64,000 bases of DNA from positions 178,065,200-178,129,199 of the forward strand of contig OW386285.2 in NCBI GenBank assembly GCA_936432065.2. The letters run 5' to 3'. This document shows, piece after piece, positions 21,048 through 33,958 of this stretch (positions within the stretch are counted from its first letter, which is position 1; each line of letters opens with the position of its first letter). This DNA is from Rutpela maculata (taxonomy: Eukaryota; Arthropoda; Insecta; Coleoptera; Cerambycidae). The position numbers and the translations under genes were made by a program. The notes beneath the pieces were generated by a model, which searched no databases, was not told the DNA's origin, and worked only from the letters and a program-made list of their open reading frames with translations.

Positions 21048-24000
21048 ATAATAATAATAATAATAATAATAATGTTTATTTACATAAAAATAGCAAATAA
21101 TAAACAAGTACATAAATTGACAATTTTTGACAATTATTATAATTAGATAATGCAATGGTAAGTATAATACATAATAAAATATTTTGTATATAACTACAAT
21201 AAATAAGATCAATTATAATATATAATTAATCAGCATGTAAACAAACATGAAGAACCCACAAAAGAAACCTTGTAAGTGGGCGTACATTACTTAAATCACA
21301 TGTTGGCAATTTATTTATTATTTATTTTATATTTATTTTAGTAACTGTTTTTTATGCTTAACTTAACTTTTGTCTAACTTTAACTAACTAACTAACTAAC
21401 TTTATGTCTAACTTAACTTAATTCTTAACTGTTTTTTATGTCGACTCTTTTATGTATTTCAGTACGATCCGTGGCCTGAATAAAAATTTTTGACTCTCTT
21501 TTGAATTTGTTTAGAGATGATATGCTTTTTATATTCATAGGGAGGCTGTTATATAATCTCGGCGCTAGGTAAGTATAGCACCTTTGCCCAATTGTTTTTT
21601 GTGAAGTTTGTGTCCTAGCAGTTTCATTAGTTCTACTCCGAGTATTGTAGGCGTGTTCTGGGTATGACAGGTTATATTTGTTCTCAAATTGATAAATAAT
21701 AACTTTTTGAAAGAAGAGTTGTCGAGCGTCAAAAATTCTTGTTTCAGAAAACAGTGCATTAGTAGAGTAAGTGCGTTCTTTGTTAAATATTATTTTTAAA
21801 AAGTATTTTTGCACTACATCTAATTTTCTTAAATGGCTGTACATTACTCCTCCCCAGCTCAATATTCCGTATGTTATTCGTGATTCTACTAGGGCAAAAT
21901 AGAGCATTTTTAAGTGAGGTAAGTCTAATATAAGTCTGAAATATTTAAATTTATGTAAAAGTGTTCTTAGAGTATTTACAACGCTGTTAATATGGCGATC
22001 CCATCGTAGATGCCTATCTATATTAACCCCCTATATTTCATACATTCGGTGTCTTTAATTTCTATTATGTTACCGTTAAAATTAACATTTAGTCTATTAA
22101 AGTTTGGTAATGTACGTTGAGTGCAAGAAAGGGGAAGGTACATGGTTTTTTTGAAGTTTATGGTTAAGAGTCTATGAGAAAACCAATCTATTATTTTGAT
22201 GAGATCAAGCTCTACTTTATATTTCAAGTCCTCCCAGGACTCTGCTTGATAAAATATCGCAGTGTCGTCAGCAAAACGTATAATTGATCCAGAACTATTC
22301 AAGGTAAGCAGGTTGTTAATATAAATTATGAATAAGATCGGCCCCAAGACTGTGCCTTGTGGAACTCCGCACTGTACTATCCTTTCCTTGCTAATTTCAG
22401 AATTTATCCCAACAAACTGTTTCCTTCCATCCAGATAACTAGCCATGAGATTGTATGTTTTACCTCTAAAGCCTATATCTTGCAAAGCCTCCAGCAACTG
22501 TGAGTGATCTACAGTGTCAAAGGCCTTTGCAAGATCCAGGAATATACATAGACCTGGTGCTCCTTCATTTAAGACTTTGTACATTTTAGATGTCAAATAA
22601 GAAATTGCGTCTTGAGTTGACTTCCACACTGGAAGCCAAATTGTTTCTCAGAAATTATACTATATTTTTTTAAATAATTTTGAATGCGACTTTTTAACAC
22701 TTTTTCTAATATTTTAGCCAAGTTTGTGATTAATGATATAGGACGATAGTTCGTGGGATTGGTTTTATCACCGCTTTTATGAAGAGGTTTTATAATCGCT
22801 ATTTTAAACTCATCAGGGAATATACCAGATTCAATAATATTGTTTATAAGAAAAGTCAGAGGTGATGAGATTTCATAAGCAATTTCTTTTAGGGTTTCTG
22901 ATTTTATTAAGTCTATGCCTGGTGCTTTATTAGTTTTAAGTGAATTTATTATGCTAACTATCTCATTTGTGTCAGTTGGTAACAGATAAATAGAATGTGG
23001 TACTGAATTTCTACTAGGAGGTAATGTAGGAGGTTTATTTATATTTTTTGCAAGATTTGGTCCTAAATCAGTGAAAAAATCATTGAATATATCTGCAATT
23101 TCTTTTTCATTTTCGGTTATGTCGTTTTCTTTTGTAAGAATTTGTTTAATGTTATGATGCTCTTTTTCTGAACAGCTTATTTCTTTTATTACATTCCATA
23201 AATTTTTTGAGTTGTTTTTGTTGTTGTCGATCTTTGTTTTGTAATAATTTATTTTTGTTGACTTAATCAAATCATTTAAGTAATTCCTATATTTTTTAAA
23301 TTCATTAAGTAGGTTTAAATTGTTTGTATTCTTTTGATATTCTTTGTACATACTATCTCTTCTGTTAATCGATTTGATAATGCCCTGTGTTATCCAAGGC
23401 TTCCTTTTCACTTCATTTTTTTTTTGTCTAATATGTTTTGTGTTTATTTCAATTTTTTCAGAAATTAATGTGATTAAATACTTTGTAGAATCATTTATAT
23501 CCATCATGTTATAAAAATTATTCCAATTGTGATTTTTTAGATCATTTTTTAGTGATTTATAATTTATGTATTTTATAGAATTTGTAGAGTAACTTACTTT
23601 ATTTCTCTTACCTATATCCAAATTTATTATTGTGGCATAATGATCAGTAATTCGATTTCTCAGAACAAAAGTTGAGCAGTATTTATTTAGATTGGGCCCG
23701 TTGTATTTAATAAATATATGATCTATACATGTCTCAGATTTTTCTTGCACTCGTGTTGGTCTGTTTACTGTTGATATGAAATTAAATTCGCTTAACATAT
23801 TTAAATAATTCGAAACACTATTATTGTTCTCAAGCAGTATATTTAAATTCATATCACCAATTATATAATGCACATCAAAATTTTTTTGTGCAATTCCATT
23901 TAAATAAATTTCAAGATTAGCAATAAAATCGTCAACGTTTGTAGATGGAGGTCTGTAAATAGCTGTCAATATAATTTTTTTGGTTTCATTGGTTATTTGA

Positions 24001-24731
24001 ATTTCTATTATATTACATTCTCCTAAGGTTACTACATTGGCAGTATAGTTAAGGTTATTTTTTATATATACTACTATTCCATCATTTTTGTTAATATTGC
24101 CATAATTATAAATTAAATCATAACCATAAACTCCAAAAAATTTCGTATCGTTAATTTTCCACGTTTCAGATAGTACCAAACAATCAAAATCATCATTAAA
24201 TTGACTCAGAAATGCATTAAGTTCATCTATATTTTTTGCAATACTCCTAATATTTTGATGGTAAACTTTAAATACAACTTTATTAGGCTCTAAAATGTTA
24301 TTGTACTATGTTACAGTGTCTATAATTTTAGTATCAAAAGGAGTAAAATTATAGTCACGTATATATGGATCCATTGCTCTTTATTTTAATATGTGTAAAC
24401 ACTTATTTAGTTTAAATTTCTAACTATATAAAAGAGAAGACATGTAATGTAAAAAATAAATAAAAACGGTTAACTGATTGGATTTAGTCGATGGATTCAA
24501 TATGGACTATGGATCCATAGTTTTTCTAAGTATTTACTGAGTTAATAAATATATATCTTAATGTACAGATATTACACAACAACAATATTAACAGAGACAC
24601 TGTAAAACGAATGCCTTAATAGTTTTGAGATGGATTTTTATTATAATGAATAATTCAATTTGGTGGAATAATTTTAAATACTACATGCAAGAATTTTTAG
24701 TTGTTTTGATTCGGTTGTTTATTACCTCTAG
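21048..24731 (-). mobile_element. LINE A (endonuclease/RT), defective
   Basis: Inserted in the foldback right arm. TTATA at 21043-21047 and 24732-24736 is the likely target duplication. The 3' end is an (ATT)n tail on the minus strand. It belongs to the same family as LINE B at 42-54 kb: both open the protein with MDPYI and share endonuclease, RT and C-terminal motifs. Only the endonuclease/RT ORF is present, with ~360 bases upstream of its ATG at 24373. Confidence 0.85.
21425..24373 (-). pseudogene. LINE A endonuclease and RT, frameshifted
   Basis: The ATG at 24371-24373 opens MDPYIRDYNF; an in-frame TAG follows about 22 codons later. Endonuclease motifs follow: QNIRSIA, SETWKIND, IYRPPSTN, IIGDMNLNI, NRPTRVQE, TCIDHIF, ITDHYA. 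The RT part has NYRPISLI, DLAKAFDTVDH, GVPQGTVLGPILF and FADDTAIFY. Frameshifts near 22,620 (between QFGFQ and STQDAIS) and near 22,030 (before the C-terminal part) break it. The C-terminal region (LAPRLYNSLP) matches LINE B and the fragment at 37.7 kb. It would nick DNA and reverse-transcribe its RNA if intact. Confidence 0.88.
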
Positions 24732-24736
24732 TTATA

Positions 24737-25540
24737 GTTTGTAATCTTCAATTGCAAATCAAAATTGTTCTAACCTAATACTTATAGAAACACTTGCCAT
24801 TTAACCACGGAAAGCCACACGTTTTACATTAAATACTGTTCTCATAAATTCTAATTGAGATAGTATAAGTAAATGTCTGGATTTACAAATAGATACTGTT
24901 TAAAATATCTGGTTGCTTTATTCTGATATAATTTTTATAATTAAATTAGATCCGAATCTGTACTGATAAAGACTTATATAATTTACTAGAGGAACAACAA
25001 ATACATACTCGTAGAAACTGCTATCATCAATCTTTCGAAGGAATACTAAATATGTACCTGGAATTTCCGACCATATCGTAACATGTAGTGAACAGTTTGT
25101 TACTGATCAAACCTCATCACAATTATATTTGGAAAACAGCATAAATACTGTTAGAAATTGATCGCATATAACCCCATTCGAAGTGATTAAACTTGTATTT
25201 GTATTTGCAGTTGAAAACTGACCTTTCTTTTTACCCATTCAAACAAATGAAAACACATTTGATATATTACTGAAAAAAAACATTAATACTCATAGAAACT
25301 GATCTCATAAATCCCTATTCAAACATTATACTTTGTAATCTTCAATTGCAAATCAAAACTGTTCTAACCTAATGCAGCTCGTTTCTTATAGACACTTGCC
25401 AGTTAACCACGGAAAGCCGCACGTTTTACAATAGATACTGTTCTCATAAATTCTCATTGAGATAGTATAAGTAAATATCTGGATTTACAAATAAATACTG
25501 TTTAAAATATTTAGTTGCTTTATTCTGATATAATTACTTC
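24737..25540 (-). repeat. Right arm, second part
   Basis: Inverted ~605-bp units continue after LINE A (markers at ~24870 and ~25473, spacing ~603). Some blocks are nearly identical to 20600-20960. Confidence 0.85.
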
Positions 25541-25751
25541 TGTTATGTATGTTAATATATTTCTTTATTGATTAACACCATCCATTTCTGGTTATTATAA
25601 AAACTGAGTTTTTTGTACATATAATTTTAAGTAGTATGAAGTTCACATTCATCCAGGTCAGTTTTGTATACGCTTGTATTGAATACATATTTGTTTATTA
25701 CAAGTGGGTTTAATTCATATTAATTAATCACCCTTAAGTTAATACAGAACA
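25541..25751 (+). repeat. Gypsy 5' LTR
   Basis: 211 bp starting TGTTATGTATG and ending AATACAGAACA. Transcription should start inside it, but no core promoter was assigned. Confidence 0.95.
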
Positions 25752-25753
25752 TT

Positions 25754-25771
25754 TGGCGACGAGTTGTGTTC
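25754..25771 (+). other. Gypsy primer-binding site
   Basis: TGGCGACGAGTTGTGTTC starts two bases after the LTR with the TGG expected to pair with a tRNA CCA end. The tRNA was not identified. Confidence 0.65.
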
Positions 25772-25892
25772 GAACTCAAGTGCAGCAGTATAGTGCAAGT
25801 ACAATTAAATTCCAAGTGCGGAAAATAATCCACGTGTTTAAAGTATCATATTGTATTTTTTTCTTCAAGTGGTACAATTGGTGTTCAAAATA

Positions 25893-28800
25893 ATGCCTGA
25901 TCCGCCGGAAAGTGTGTTATGTCCTTTGACAAATTTAGAAAAGTTTGATCATAAAACTTCGGACTTTTTAGTTTTTAAAGAACGATTAGCACAAACTTTT
26001 ATAGTGAATAATATCAAAGATGACGTGCGTAAAAGAGCCATATTGTTATGTTCTTTAAATGAAGAATGTTATATATTACTGAGAAATCTATGTACAGCAG
26101 ATTTGCCGGAAACGAAATCGTATGAACAGTTACTTGAAATATTAACCGATTTCTTTTTCCCAATTAAATCGTTATTTAACGAACGTTTAAAATTTTACAC
26201 AGCTAAGAGAGACGTTAATGAAAGTGTTTCGGAGTGGTCTGCTAGAGTCAAAAGTTTAGCAGCAAAGTGCAATTTTGGCGTAGAACTAGAAGTAGTTATG
26301 CGTGATGTTTTCACCATTGGTTTGGGAGAAAATAAAGTTCGCGATAGATGTTTCGAAGAAGATCCTACTTTGGCAGCTACAACTATGGCTAAAATGGTAA
26401 AAACAGCATTAACTAAGGAAACTACGCTTGAAAACAAACATAATTCGGAAATTCCTGTAAGTATCAATGTGAAAACGGAACCAGTACATTTTAACCGGGA
26501 CCGTAGAGGCAACGCTTCACGACCGCTGTCCAGTCGTTCTTCGCAGCCAGCAGGAACTTCGAGTCATTCACAGAATACGGCTACGCACAGTCAGGTAAAT
26601 GGACGGAGTCATATGATAAGGAATTCACCTCAGCTAAATGCAAGTAAGTGCAGTGTTTGTGGCCGTTGTAACCACAAATCCAGTGATTGCTCATTTCGAA
26701 ATTGTATCTGTCATAAATGTGGAATAAAAGGCCATCTGGCAAATGTTTGTAAACGTGCAATATCACGTAATAATACCCAAAATTTTATGACAGAAAATTA
26801 CTCTATAAATTCAGAAGAAACAATTTATAGTTTACGTTCTATTGATATGGATAATAATGGCAATATTAAACCTAGTTATATTAAGTTGGTAGTAGAAAAT
26901 ATTCCTATAAATTTCGAGGCAGATTCTGGATTTGCACACGCTGCCATTTCAGAAAAATTGTATTTAAAATATTTTAAAAACAAATATCTTTTTGAAAATG
27001 ATTTATCTCTTAAAGATTATATTGGCGTAATATTTGAACCAATTGGATATTTATTATTAAATGTACTTTATGAAAAAAATAACCATAATTTAAAAGTTTA
27101 TGTCATACAAAATGGAGGCCCTCCTCTCATAGGCAGAAATGGCTTAAGTATGTTAAATTTAGGAATTGGTAAAATTAATCATATAGAAATAAATGTAAAT
27201 ATAAGTGCTTCGGCCAATGTCAATCAACTAACCGAAAAATGTAAAGAAATTTTTGATAGTAGTCAAGGTACTTTTAATAAATACAAAATTAATTTGACAC
27301 TTAAAGAGGGCGCAGTGCCAAAATTTTGCAAACCAAGAGCAGTTCCTTTCGCGTTAAAACCAAAAATTGAACACGAAATTGACAGATTGGTTCAAAATAA
27401 GGTTTTGGTACCTGTTGAATTTTCTGATTGGGCAACCCCCATTGTCCCAGTTTTAAAACCTAGTGGAAATATTAGGATTTGTGGCGATTTCAAAATCACT
27501 TTAAATCCTCAGTTGGAAGTTCAACAATATCCTTTGCCCAGAATAGAATATTTATTTAGTCAATTACATGGTGGTGATAAATTTTCAAAAATAGATTTGT
27601 CTGAAGCGTACCAGCAAGTTTTAATAACAGACGAATCGAGAAAACTTGTAACAATTTCAACTCATAAAGGTCTTTTTTCTTACACACGTTTACCCTACGG
27701 AATTACAAGTGCACCTAGCATTTTCCAAAATTTAATGGAGCAAATGTTTCTTAATATGCCCGGAGTTGTATGCTGTTTGGACGATATTCTCGTCACAGGA
27801 AAAAATGATCAGGAGCATATGGTGCATCTTGAAAAATGTTCTTTCAAAGTTAAAAGAATGTGGGTTAAAAGTAAAAAAAGAAAAGTGCTCTTTTCTCCAA
27901 GATACTGTACAATATTTAGGTCACAAAATTGACAAAACTGGCCTTCATACCACTGATGAAAGAATTTTTGCAATAAAAAATGTTCCAAATCCGAAAACGG
28001 TTACAGAATTAAAATCTTTTTTAGGAATGGTAAACTTTTACTGTAAATTTATTCCTAACGCATCGACCATATTAAAACCTCTTTATAATTTACTTAAAAA
28101 AGATACGCCGTGGTTTTGGTCTACAGAATGTCAACATAGTTTTGAAAAAATAAAAGAAATTTTAATGTCTTCGGCAGTGCTTACACATTTTGATCCCAAT
28201 AGAATAATAAAGTTAACCGTTGACGCATCACAATTTGCAGCAGGCGCGGTTATTAGCCATTTATATGAAGATAATACGGAAAGGCCAATAGCCTTTGCAT
28301 CACGTTTATTCAATTCTGCAGAACTAAAATATAGCCAGATTGATAAAGAGGAATGTGCTATAATATTTGGCGTGAAAAAATTTTTTCAATACCTATACGG
28401 AAGAAAATTTTTATTATATTCTGATCATAAACCGCTTTTATCTATTTTTGGTCCGAAAAAAGGAATACCAGTATTCGCGGCGAACAGACTCCAACGTTGG
28501 GCTCATATTTTGTCAGCATTTGATTATGAAATTCATTATGTCAGCTCTAATAAAAACAATGCAGATTGCTTATCAAGGTTACCTATATCTGACAATTTTA
28601 TTGATAATAGTACGAGTAGTAAAATCACTTATTTACATTACAATTTTCAAGTTGATGATATTTCATATTTGTGTTTCTTAAAAGAGTCAAATTTTCCACT
28701 AAAATTCCAAGAAATTCAACAAGAAACTTCTAAGGATAAAATTTTAAGTAAAATATTTTTGTATGTTCGTAATGGTTGGCCTAGTAAATGTCCATCATCT

Positions 28801-30075
28801 GATTTAACTCCATTTTTCAGTAGAAAAAATGAAATAACAATTGAGCAAGACTGCTTAATGTGGGGCTTTCGAGTGATTGTCCCCCAAAAATTTAGAAAAA
28901 GTATTTTGGACGAATTGCATTCAGCACATATGGGAATTGTCAAAATGAAGTCCCTAGCACGATCATATGTGTGGTGGCCTTCAGTTGATAAACAAATTGA
29001 AAAAATATCTCAAAATTGTAGTACGTGTGCTAAGTTTGCAAGTAAACCACCTAAATCTTCCCTAGTAGTGTGGGAATGGCCGAAAGAAGTATGGACACGC
29101 ATTCATGCTGATTTTTTTGGTCCATGTTTAGGTAAATATTTTTTTATTGTTGAGGACGCTGCCTCAAAATGGCTTGAATGTTTCGAAGTTAATAACATTA
29201 CAACAAATGTAACAATTAAAATATTACGAGGTCTTTTCGCCAGATACGGGTTATCCAAGGAAATGTGCACTGATAATGGTCCAGCTTTTACGTCAGTTGA
29301 ATTTCAAAATTTCCTTGTTAACAGTGGCATTAAACATTTAACGGGTGCACCGTATAACCCTGAAACAAATGGTCAGGCAGAGAGTGGTGTAAAAATCTTA
29401 AAAAAAGCAATTTTAAAAGGTAGAAGTGATGGTATCACAGACATAAATTTAATAATTAATAGATTTTTATTTCAATATCGAAACACTCCGCATACAACTA
29501 CAGGCGAAAAACCTTCAAAGCTATTATTAGGCAGAAGTCTCCGTACAAAATTCGATTTATTGTTACCTTCCACAGAGAAAGTGGTTTTGGAAAAACAAAA
29601 GTCACAACAAAAATATTATAGAGGCAAAAAAGGCATAAGTTTTGATATAGATGATTATGTATGGGTACGAGATTACAGGTCTAATACACCAAATTGGTGT
29701 GAAGGTAAAATTAAGAAAGTCATAGGCCGCAGGACTTATATAGTATCCATTGATGGTGAAAATAATTGGAAAAGGCACGTAAATCAATTAAGGAAAAATA
29801 ATAAAGTTATTTCAAATAAAAACCATGTTCCAATTATCTCACGACCTATTGTAAATATTTGTAATGAAAATGTACCTCAAATAAATCCTATGTCAAATGA
29901 AGTGAATAGTGAAAGTGAAAATTCTGTGGAAGCCGCGACACCAAGTACGTCTACTGAGAATAACAATAATAATAGTACCACGGAAGCGAATAGTGATAAT
30001 AATAATAGTCATGATAGAATTTTAAGGAGACGTAGTAAAATTTTGCCGCCTGAGAGATATCAGTCTAGTTTGTAA
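25893..30075 (+). pseudogene. Gypsy gag-pol polyprotein, one frameshift
   Basis: I chose the ATG at 25893 (MPDPPES) because the upstream part of the open frame is leader-like. Gag has two CCHC knuckles at ~residue 253 (CSVCGRCNHKSSDC; CHKCGIKGHLANVC). Protease: FEADSGFAHA near 342, with DSG. RT: KPRAVPFAL, KIDLSEAYQQ, RLPYGITSAPSIFQ and catalytic CLDDIL near 630. RNase H: TVDASQFAAGAV and SDHKPLL. Integrase: a zinc finger (HSAHMGIVK..., CSTCAKF), then D in HADFFGP, D in TDNGPAF, E in NGQAESG. A one-base shift near 27,836, between HLEK and the following VLSKLKECG, splits gag-pol. The remaining frame runs open to TAA at 30073. Confidence 0.94.
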
Positions 30076-30090
30076 TTTTTGTTTTTAAAT

Positions 30091-30102
30091 ATAGGAGGGA
30101 GG
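30091..30102 (+). other. Gypsy polypurine tract
   Basis: ATAGGAGGGAGG immediately precedes the 3' LTR, as expected for plus-strand priming. Confidence 0.85.
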
Positions 30103-30313
30103 TGTTATGTATGTTAATATATTTCTTTATTGATTAACACCATCCATTTCTGGTTATTATAAAAACTGAGTTTTTTGTACATATAATTTTAAGTAGTATG
30201 AAGTTCACATTCATCCAGGTCAGTTTTGTATACGCTTGTATTGAATACATATTTGTTTATTACAAGTGGGTTTAATTCATATTAATTAATCACCCTTAAG
30301 TTAATACAGAACA
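30103..30313 (+). repeat. Gypsy 3' LTR
   Basis: 211 bp. I saw no difference from 25541-25751 when reading both through. Confidence 0.95.
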
Positions 30314-31005
30314 ACTTCCACATCCAGTGGAAGTATAGTAACGACAAAAAAATATTTAAAATTTTTTATTGTTCAGATAGGCTTAGAATGTCACGAAACG
30401 TCGAGATTTTAAAGTTGAGTGAAAAAAAAATTTCTGTCTGTCGGTCTGTCGGTCTGTCTGTAACTTTTTTTGTGCGCACGTTTACTCTGGAACCGTTTGA
30501 GATATTGACTTGAAATTTGGTACACATATGTAGTTTAACGAAATCTAGAACTAGATTATATTTTCATCTTGTTCCGTCGAAGGGTTGGGGGTAAATTGGG
30601 GTAAATTTGGGGTAAATAGCAGATAAGAGTCCATAAAATTGATATTTGGTATATACAAGAGAAGCTAAGGTCTCAAAAAAATTTTGGTCTTGGCCACCCC
30701 CATTACCACCCCCACCATTATTAAAGGGGATGAAACAAAAATGTGATTTAGTGTGTGTACAAGAACCAGAAACCTCAAAATATTTTTTTACTTCATCCAC
30801 CCACACCACCACCCCCTATAACCACCCCCACCCCGCTACCGATGTGGGGTATCGTTTTATGGGTTTTTCGGGTAGAGGATTTCAAATATTATATTATTAA
30901 AGTTCCATAAACAATTATTTCCACATACAAAGTTGTTTCGTTGTGAGTGACTTGGATAAAAAAACCTGGATGTGGAAGTAGTGATTCCTTGGGCAGCGGT
31001 TTTTT
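30314..31005 (+). repeat. ACTTCC-family repeat (copy 2, complete)
   Basis: Runs from ACTTCCACATCCAGTGGAAG to CCTTGGGCAGCGGTTTTTT. A second inverted CTGGATGTGGAAGT lies ~40 bases before the 3' end. Internal marks are a GTCT-rich tract, GATATTGACTTGAAATTTGG, and C-rich stretches near 30690 and 30800. It interrupts the foldback satellite between GATATAATT and CATATTTAAA, so insertion left little or no target duplication. Non-coding; superfamily unknown. Confidence 0.8.
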
Positions 31006-32242
31006 CATATTTAAATTAGATCCGAATCTGTACTGATAAAGACTTATATAATTTACTAGAGGAACAACAAATAGATACTCGTAGAAACTGCTCTCATCAA
31101 TCCTCTTGAAGGAATACTAAATGTGTACTTGGAATTTCCGACCATATCATAACAAGTAGTGAACAATTTGTTACTGATTAAACCTCATCACAATTATATT
31201 CGGAAAACAGCATAAATACTTTTAGAAATTAATCGCATATAACCCCATTCGAAGTGATTAAACTTGTATTTGTAATTGCAGTTGAAAACTGACCTTTCTT
31301 TTTACCCATTCAAACAAATGAAAACACATTTGATATATTACTGAAAAAAAAACATTAATACTCATAGAAACTGATCTCATAAATCCCTATTCAAACATTA
31401 TAATTTGTAATCTTCAATTGCAAATCAAAACTTTTCTAACCTAATACAGCTCGTTTCTTATAGAGACACTTGCCAGTTAACCAAGGAAAGCCGCACGTTT
31501 TCCATTAGATACTGTTCTCATAAATTCTCATTGAGATAGTATAAGTAAATATCTGGATTTACAAATAGATACTGTTTAAAATATTTAGTTGCTTTATTCT
31601 GATATAATTTTCATATTTAAATTAGATCCGAATCTGTACTGATAAAGACTTATATAATTTACTAGAGGAACAACAAATAGATACTCGTAGAAACTGCTCT
31701 CATCAATCGTCTTGAAGGAATACTAAATGTGTACTTGGAATTTACGACCATATCATAACAAGTAGTGAACAATTTGTTACTGATTAAACCTCATCACAAT
31801 TATATTCGGAAAACAGCATAAATACTTTTAGAAATTAATCGCATCTAACCCCATTCGAAGTGATTAAACTTGTATTTGTAATTGCAGTTGAAAACTGACC
31901 TTTCTTTTTACCCATTCAAACAAATGAAAACACATTTAATATATTACTGAAAAAAAAAACATTAATACTCATAGAAACTGATCTTATAAATCCCTATTCA
32001 AACATTGTAATTTGTAATCTTCAATTGCAAATCAAAGCTGTTCTAACCTAATGCAGCTCGTTTCTTGAAGAAACACTTGTCTTTTAATCATGGAAAGCCG
32101 CATGTATTACATTAGATACTGTGCTCATAAATTCTCATTGATGTGGTATAAGTAAATGTTTGGATTTACAGATGGATATGGCTTGACTCGTTTTGCTGGT
32201 CAATTCTGATATAAACTGATAACAATTTCAGCAGCAACTTTA
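31006..32242 (-). repeat. Right arm, third part, to foldback end
   Basis: Two more inverted ~605-bp units (markers at ~31548 and ~32154), then the terminal segment ending in CAGCAGCAACTTTA. Confidence 0.85.
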
Positions 32243-33803
32243 TCTAACTCTTATAGAAACTTATTGACCATATAGGTTCTCATAGATACTTATTAATTTT
32301 AGATAATTTTCAATACGGATTGATGAGATTTTTTTGACAGGGAATTTGCCTACCAAACATAACAACGGTGGATGTCTCCCTCATAGAGCGTTTATCTCAA
32401 CTACGTGCAATGTAGAGTAACAATATCAATTGAATAATAGTTCCTAACAGTGATTTTTTATCATGCACTACAACTTATCATCATTTGAAAGGTTTTTCAG
32501 ATTTATATGAAACATCCCAGCCCAATAAGTGTAGTGTACTTTGGCTCCGCTGTCGAGCTACATATATGGTGATATCCGCATAAGGATTTTTGTGGGCTAA
32601 TTGACATTTTCCATAATTTTGTTAAAAATTTAAGTTCGTCTTCCGGCCCTTCCAGCATAAAATGATATTTTTCTAATGGCCATCCGGTGCTCCCGTTCCA
32701 CGGTCAACTCGCCGGATGGAACTAATTTGCAATTATGGTAAAAATCGCCCTTGGCAATTTTAACCTTTTCCCTCTAAGAGTTTTTCTTGAAGGTTATGTC
32801 CTTTTTGCATTCTCCTCTTTTTGGTATTAAAATTTTGCCAACTTTCAAAATTGTCGAAGCCCATGTTGAGCATACTTTGATTATGTGGTTACGTCGTGGA
32901 GAGATTGCAAGGCGGGCAACTTTAAAAATATTTTCGGCGGTCAATTTTCGGCGTACTTTCTACATTTTCGCTTTTGGTTACTTTTCCCACTCGACCACCG
33001 TTGGATTCAGCATAACCGGAAGTTGAAATCTGGAGTCAGTTCCGACTGTCGACCAGACCGAAGAAGACGTGCCCAGCAGAAAGCAAGTGTGATAGAAGAT
33101 TTCCTAAATCGATCAAGAAACCGTACAATGAAATTTTCTAATCCATCACCGTCATCAAGTCGATGCTTAGAAAAGTTGGAGTTCTCCTACTTCACAACTG
33201 GTAATTTGTTCTGACATCCATCCAAGACACAGCAGTCCGTCGACCATAACCTCCTGAGACAGACGTACCAAAGGAAAGGTGAGTAGCAAGAGTAGTAGGT
33301 AACGACTTGATTGACACTATTTTTTACCGTTCTCGGCAATCGTTGTTTTTTCGATGATAGGTGGTCGCTTGTGTTCCCAGTGTATCTGGCGTGGTTGTTT
33401 CAATTAGAGGAACCGGAACGTATGTGATGACTAATCATCCTTGTTTCAGGTTAGGATTTGCAGAAATTGTTTTCATAACTAATTATACTTTCTTTCGGCT
33501 TTAAGTACTGCGTATTAACCTAAAGTTAGTGTTGTGCCGTGTAAATATTTGTTGTTTACTTTCTCATTTCTGGCACTGTCTGTAACATAACCAATTCTAC
33601 CGCATGCTCTGCTAACCCACCATTCCCCGTCATACCACACCATTCATCATATATTCTTATTACCAGACCATGGATGACGTGATAATACCGTTTGCTTCCG
33701 CCTATCATAGTATAGTCATAGCCTGAGGTTCTAGTTTTCATCGTAGTAATGAGGGTGTTATTAATTTTATATATAATATTTGGGGCATGTAGAATTTAGT
33801 GTA
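32243..33803. other. Region of balanced composition, no gene recognised
   Basis: From ~32,550 to 33,450 the GC content is higher than around it. A plus-strand frame at 32885-33214 (109 codons, Arg/Ser-rich C-terminal half) has no recognisable family. AAAG followed by GTGAGT at 33279 is a good splice-donor match, so part of a transcribed non-coding or 5' exon is possible, but nothing else supports it. Confidence 0.3.
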
Positions 33804-33958
33804 ATATATATATATATATATATATGAAAGGTTGTTGTGCTTCCGGGTGTTTTCCCGCGTAGTTGACAGGCTCCTGCTGGGGCCTGTCAACTACGCGGGA
33901 AAACACCCGGAAGCACAACAACCTTTCATTTAACACCCGCGAAAACCTAAGAAACAAC

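Larger units (their letters stand above)
25541..30313 (+). mobile_element. Gypsy-type LTR retrotransposon, very young
   Basis: LTRs of 211 bp at each end look identical by eye (TGTTATGTATG...AATACAGAACA). The 5-bp duplication ACTTC flanks it (25536-25540 and 30314-30318). Domain order gag, protease, RT, RNase H, integrase is that of Gypsy/Metaviridae; there is no envelope frame. It sits in the foldback right arm exactly at the start of an ACTTCC repeat. A single frameshift near 27,836 is the only lesion noticed. Confidence 0.96.
18687..32242. mobile_element. Giant foldback element of ~605-bp tandem units
   Basis: The ends TAAAGTTGCTGCTGAAATT (18687) and its complement (to 32242) match, as do the next ~80 bases. 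Inside are two inverted arms of tandem ~605-bp units: at least two units on the left (18769-20165) and about five on the right. The arms meet at a short AT-rich loop near 20166-20205. The right arm is interrupted by a LINE (21048-24731), a Gypsy element (25541-30313) and an ACTTCC repeat (30314-31005); unit spacing is restored when these are removed. No target duplication was identified and no transposase is visible. Confidence 0.75.

Noticed and set aside
30564..30900. Pro/Gly-rich frames in the ACTTCC repeat
   Set aside because: They come from C-rich/G-rich low-complexity stretches and are not conserved among copies of the repeat.
32885..33214. 109-codon Arg/Ser-rich frame as a gene
   Set aside because: No family signature and no second exon found; kept only as a remark in the region entry.
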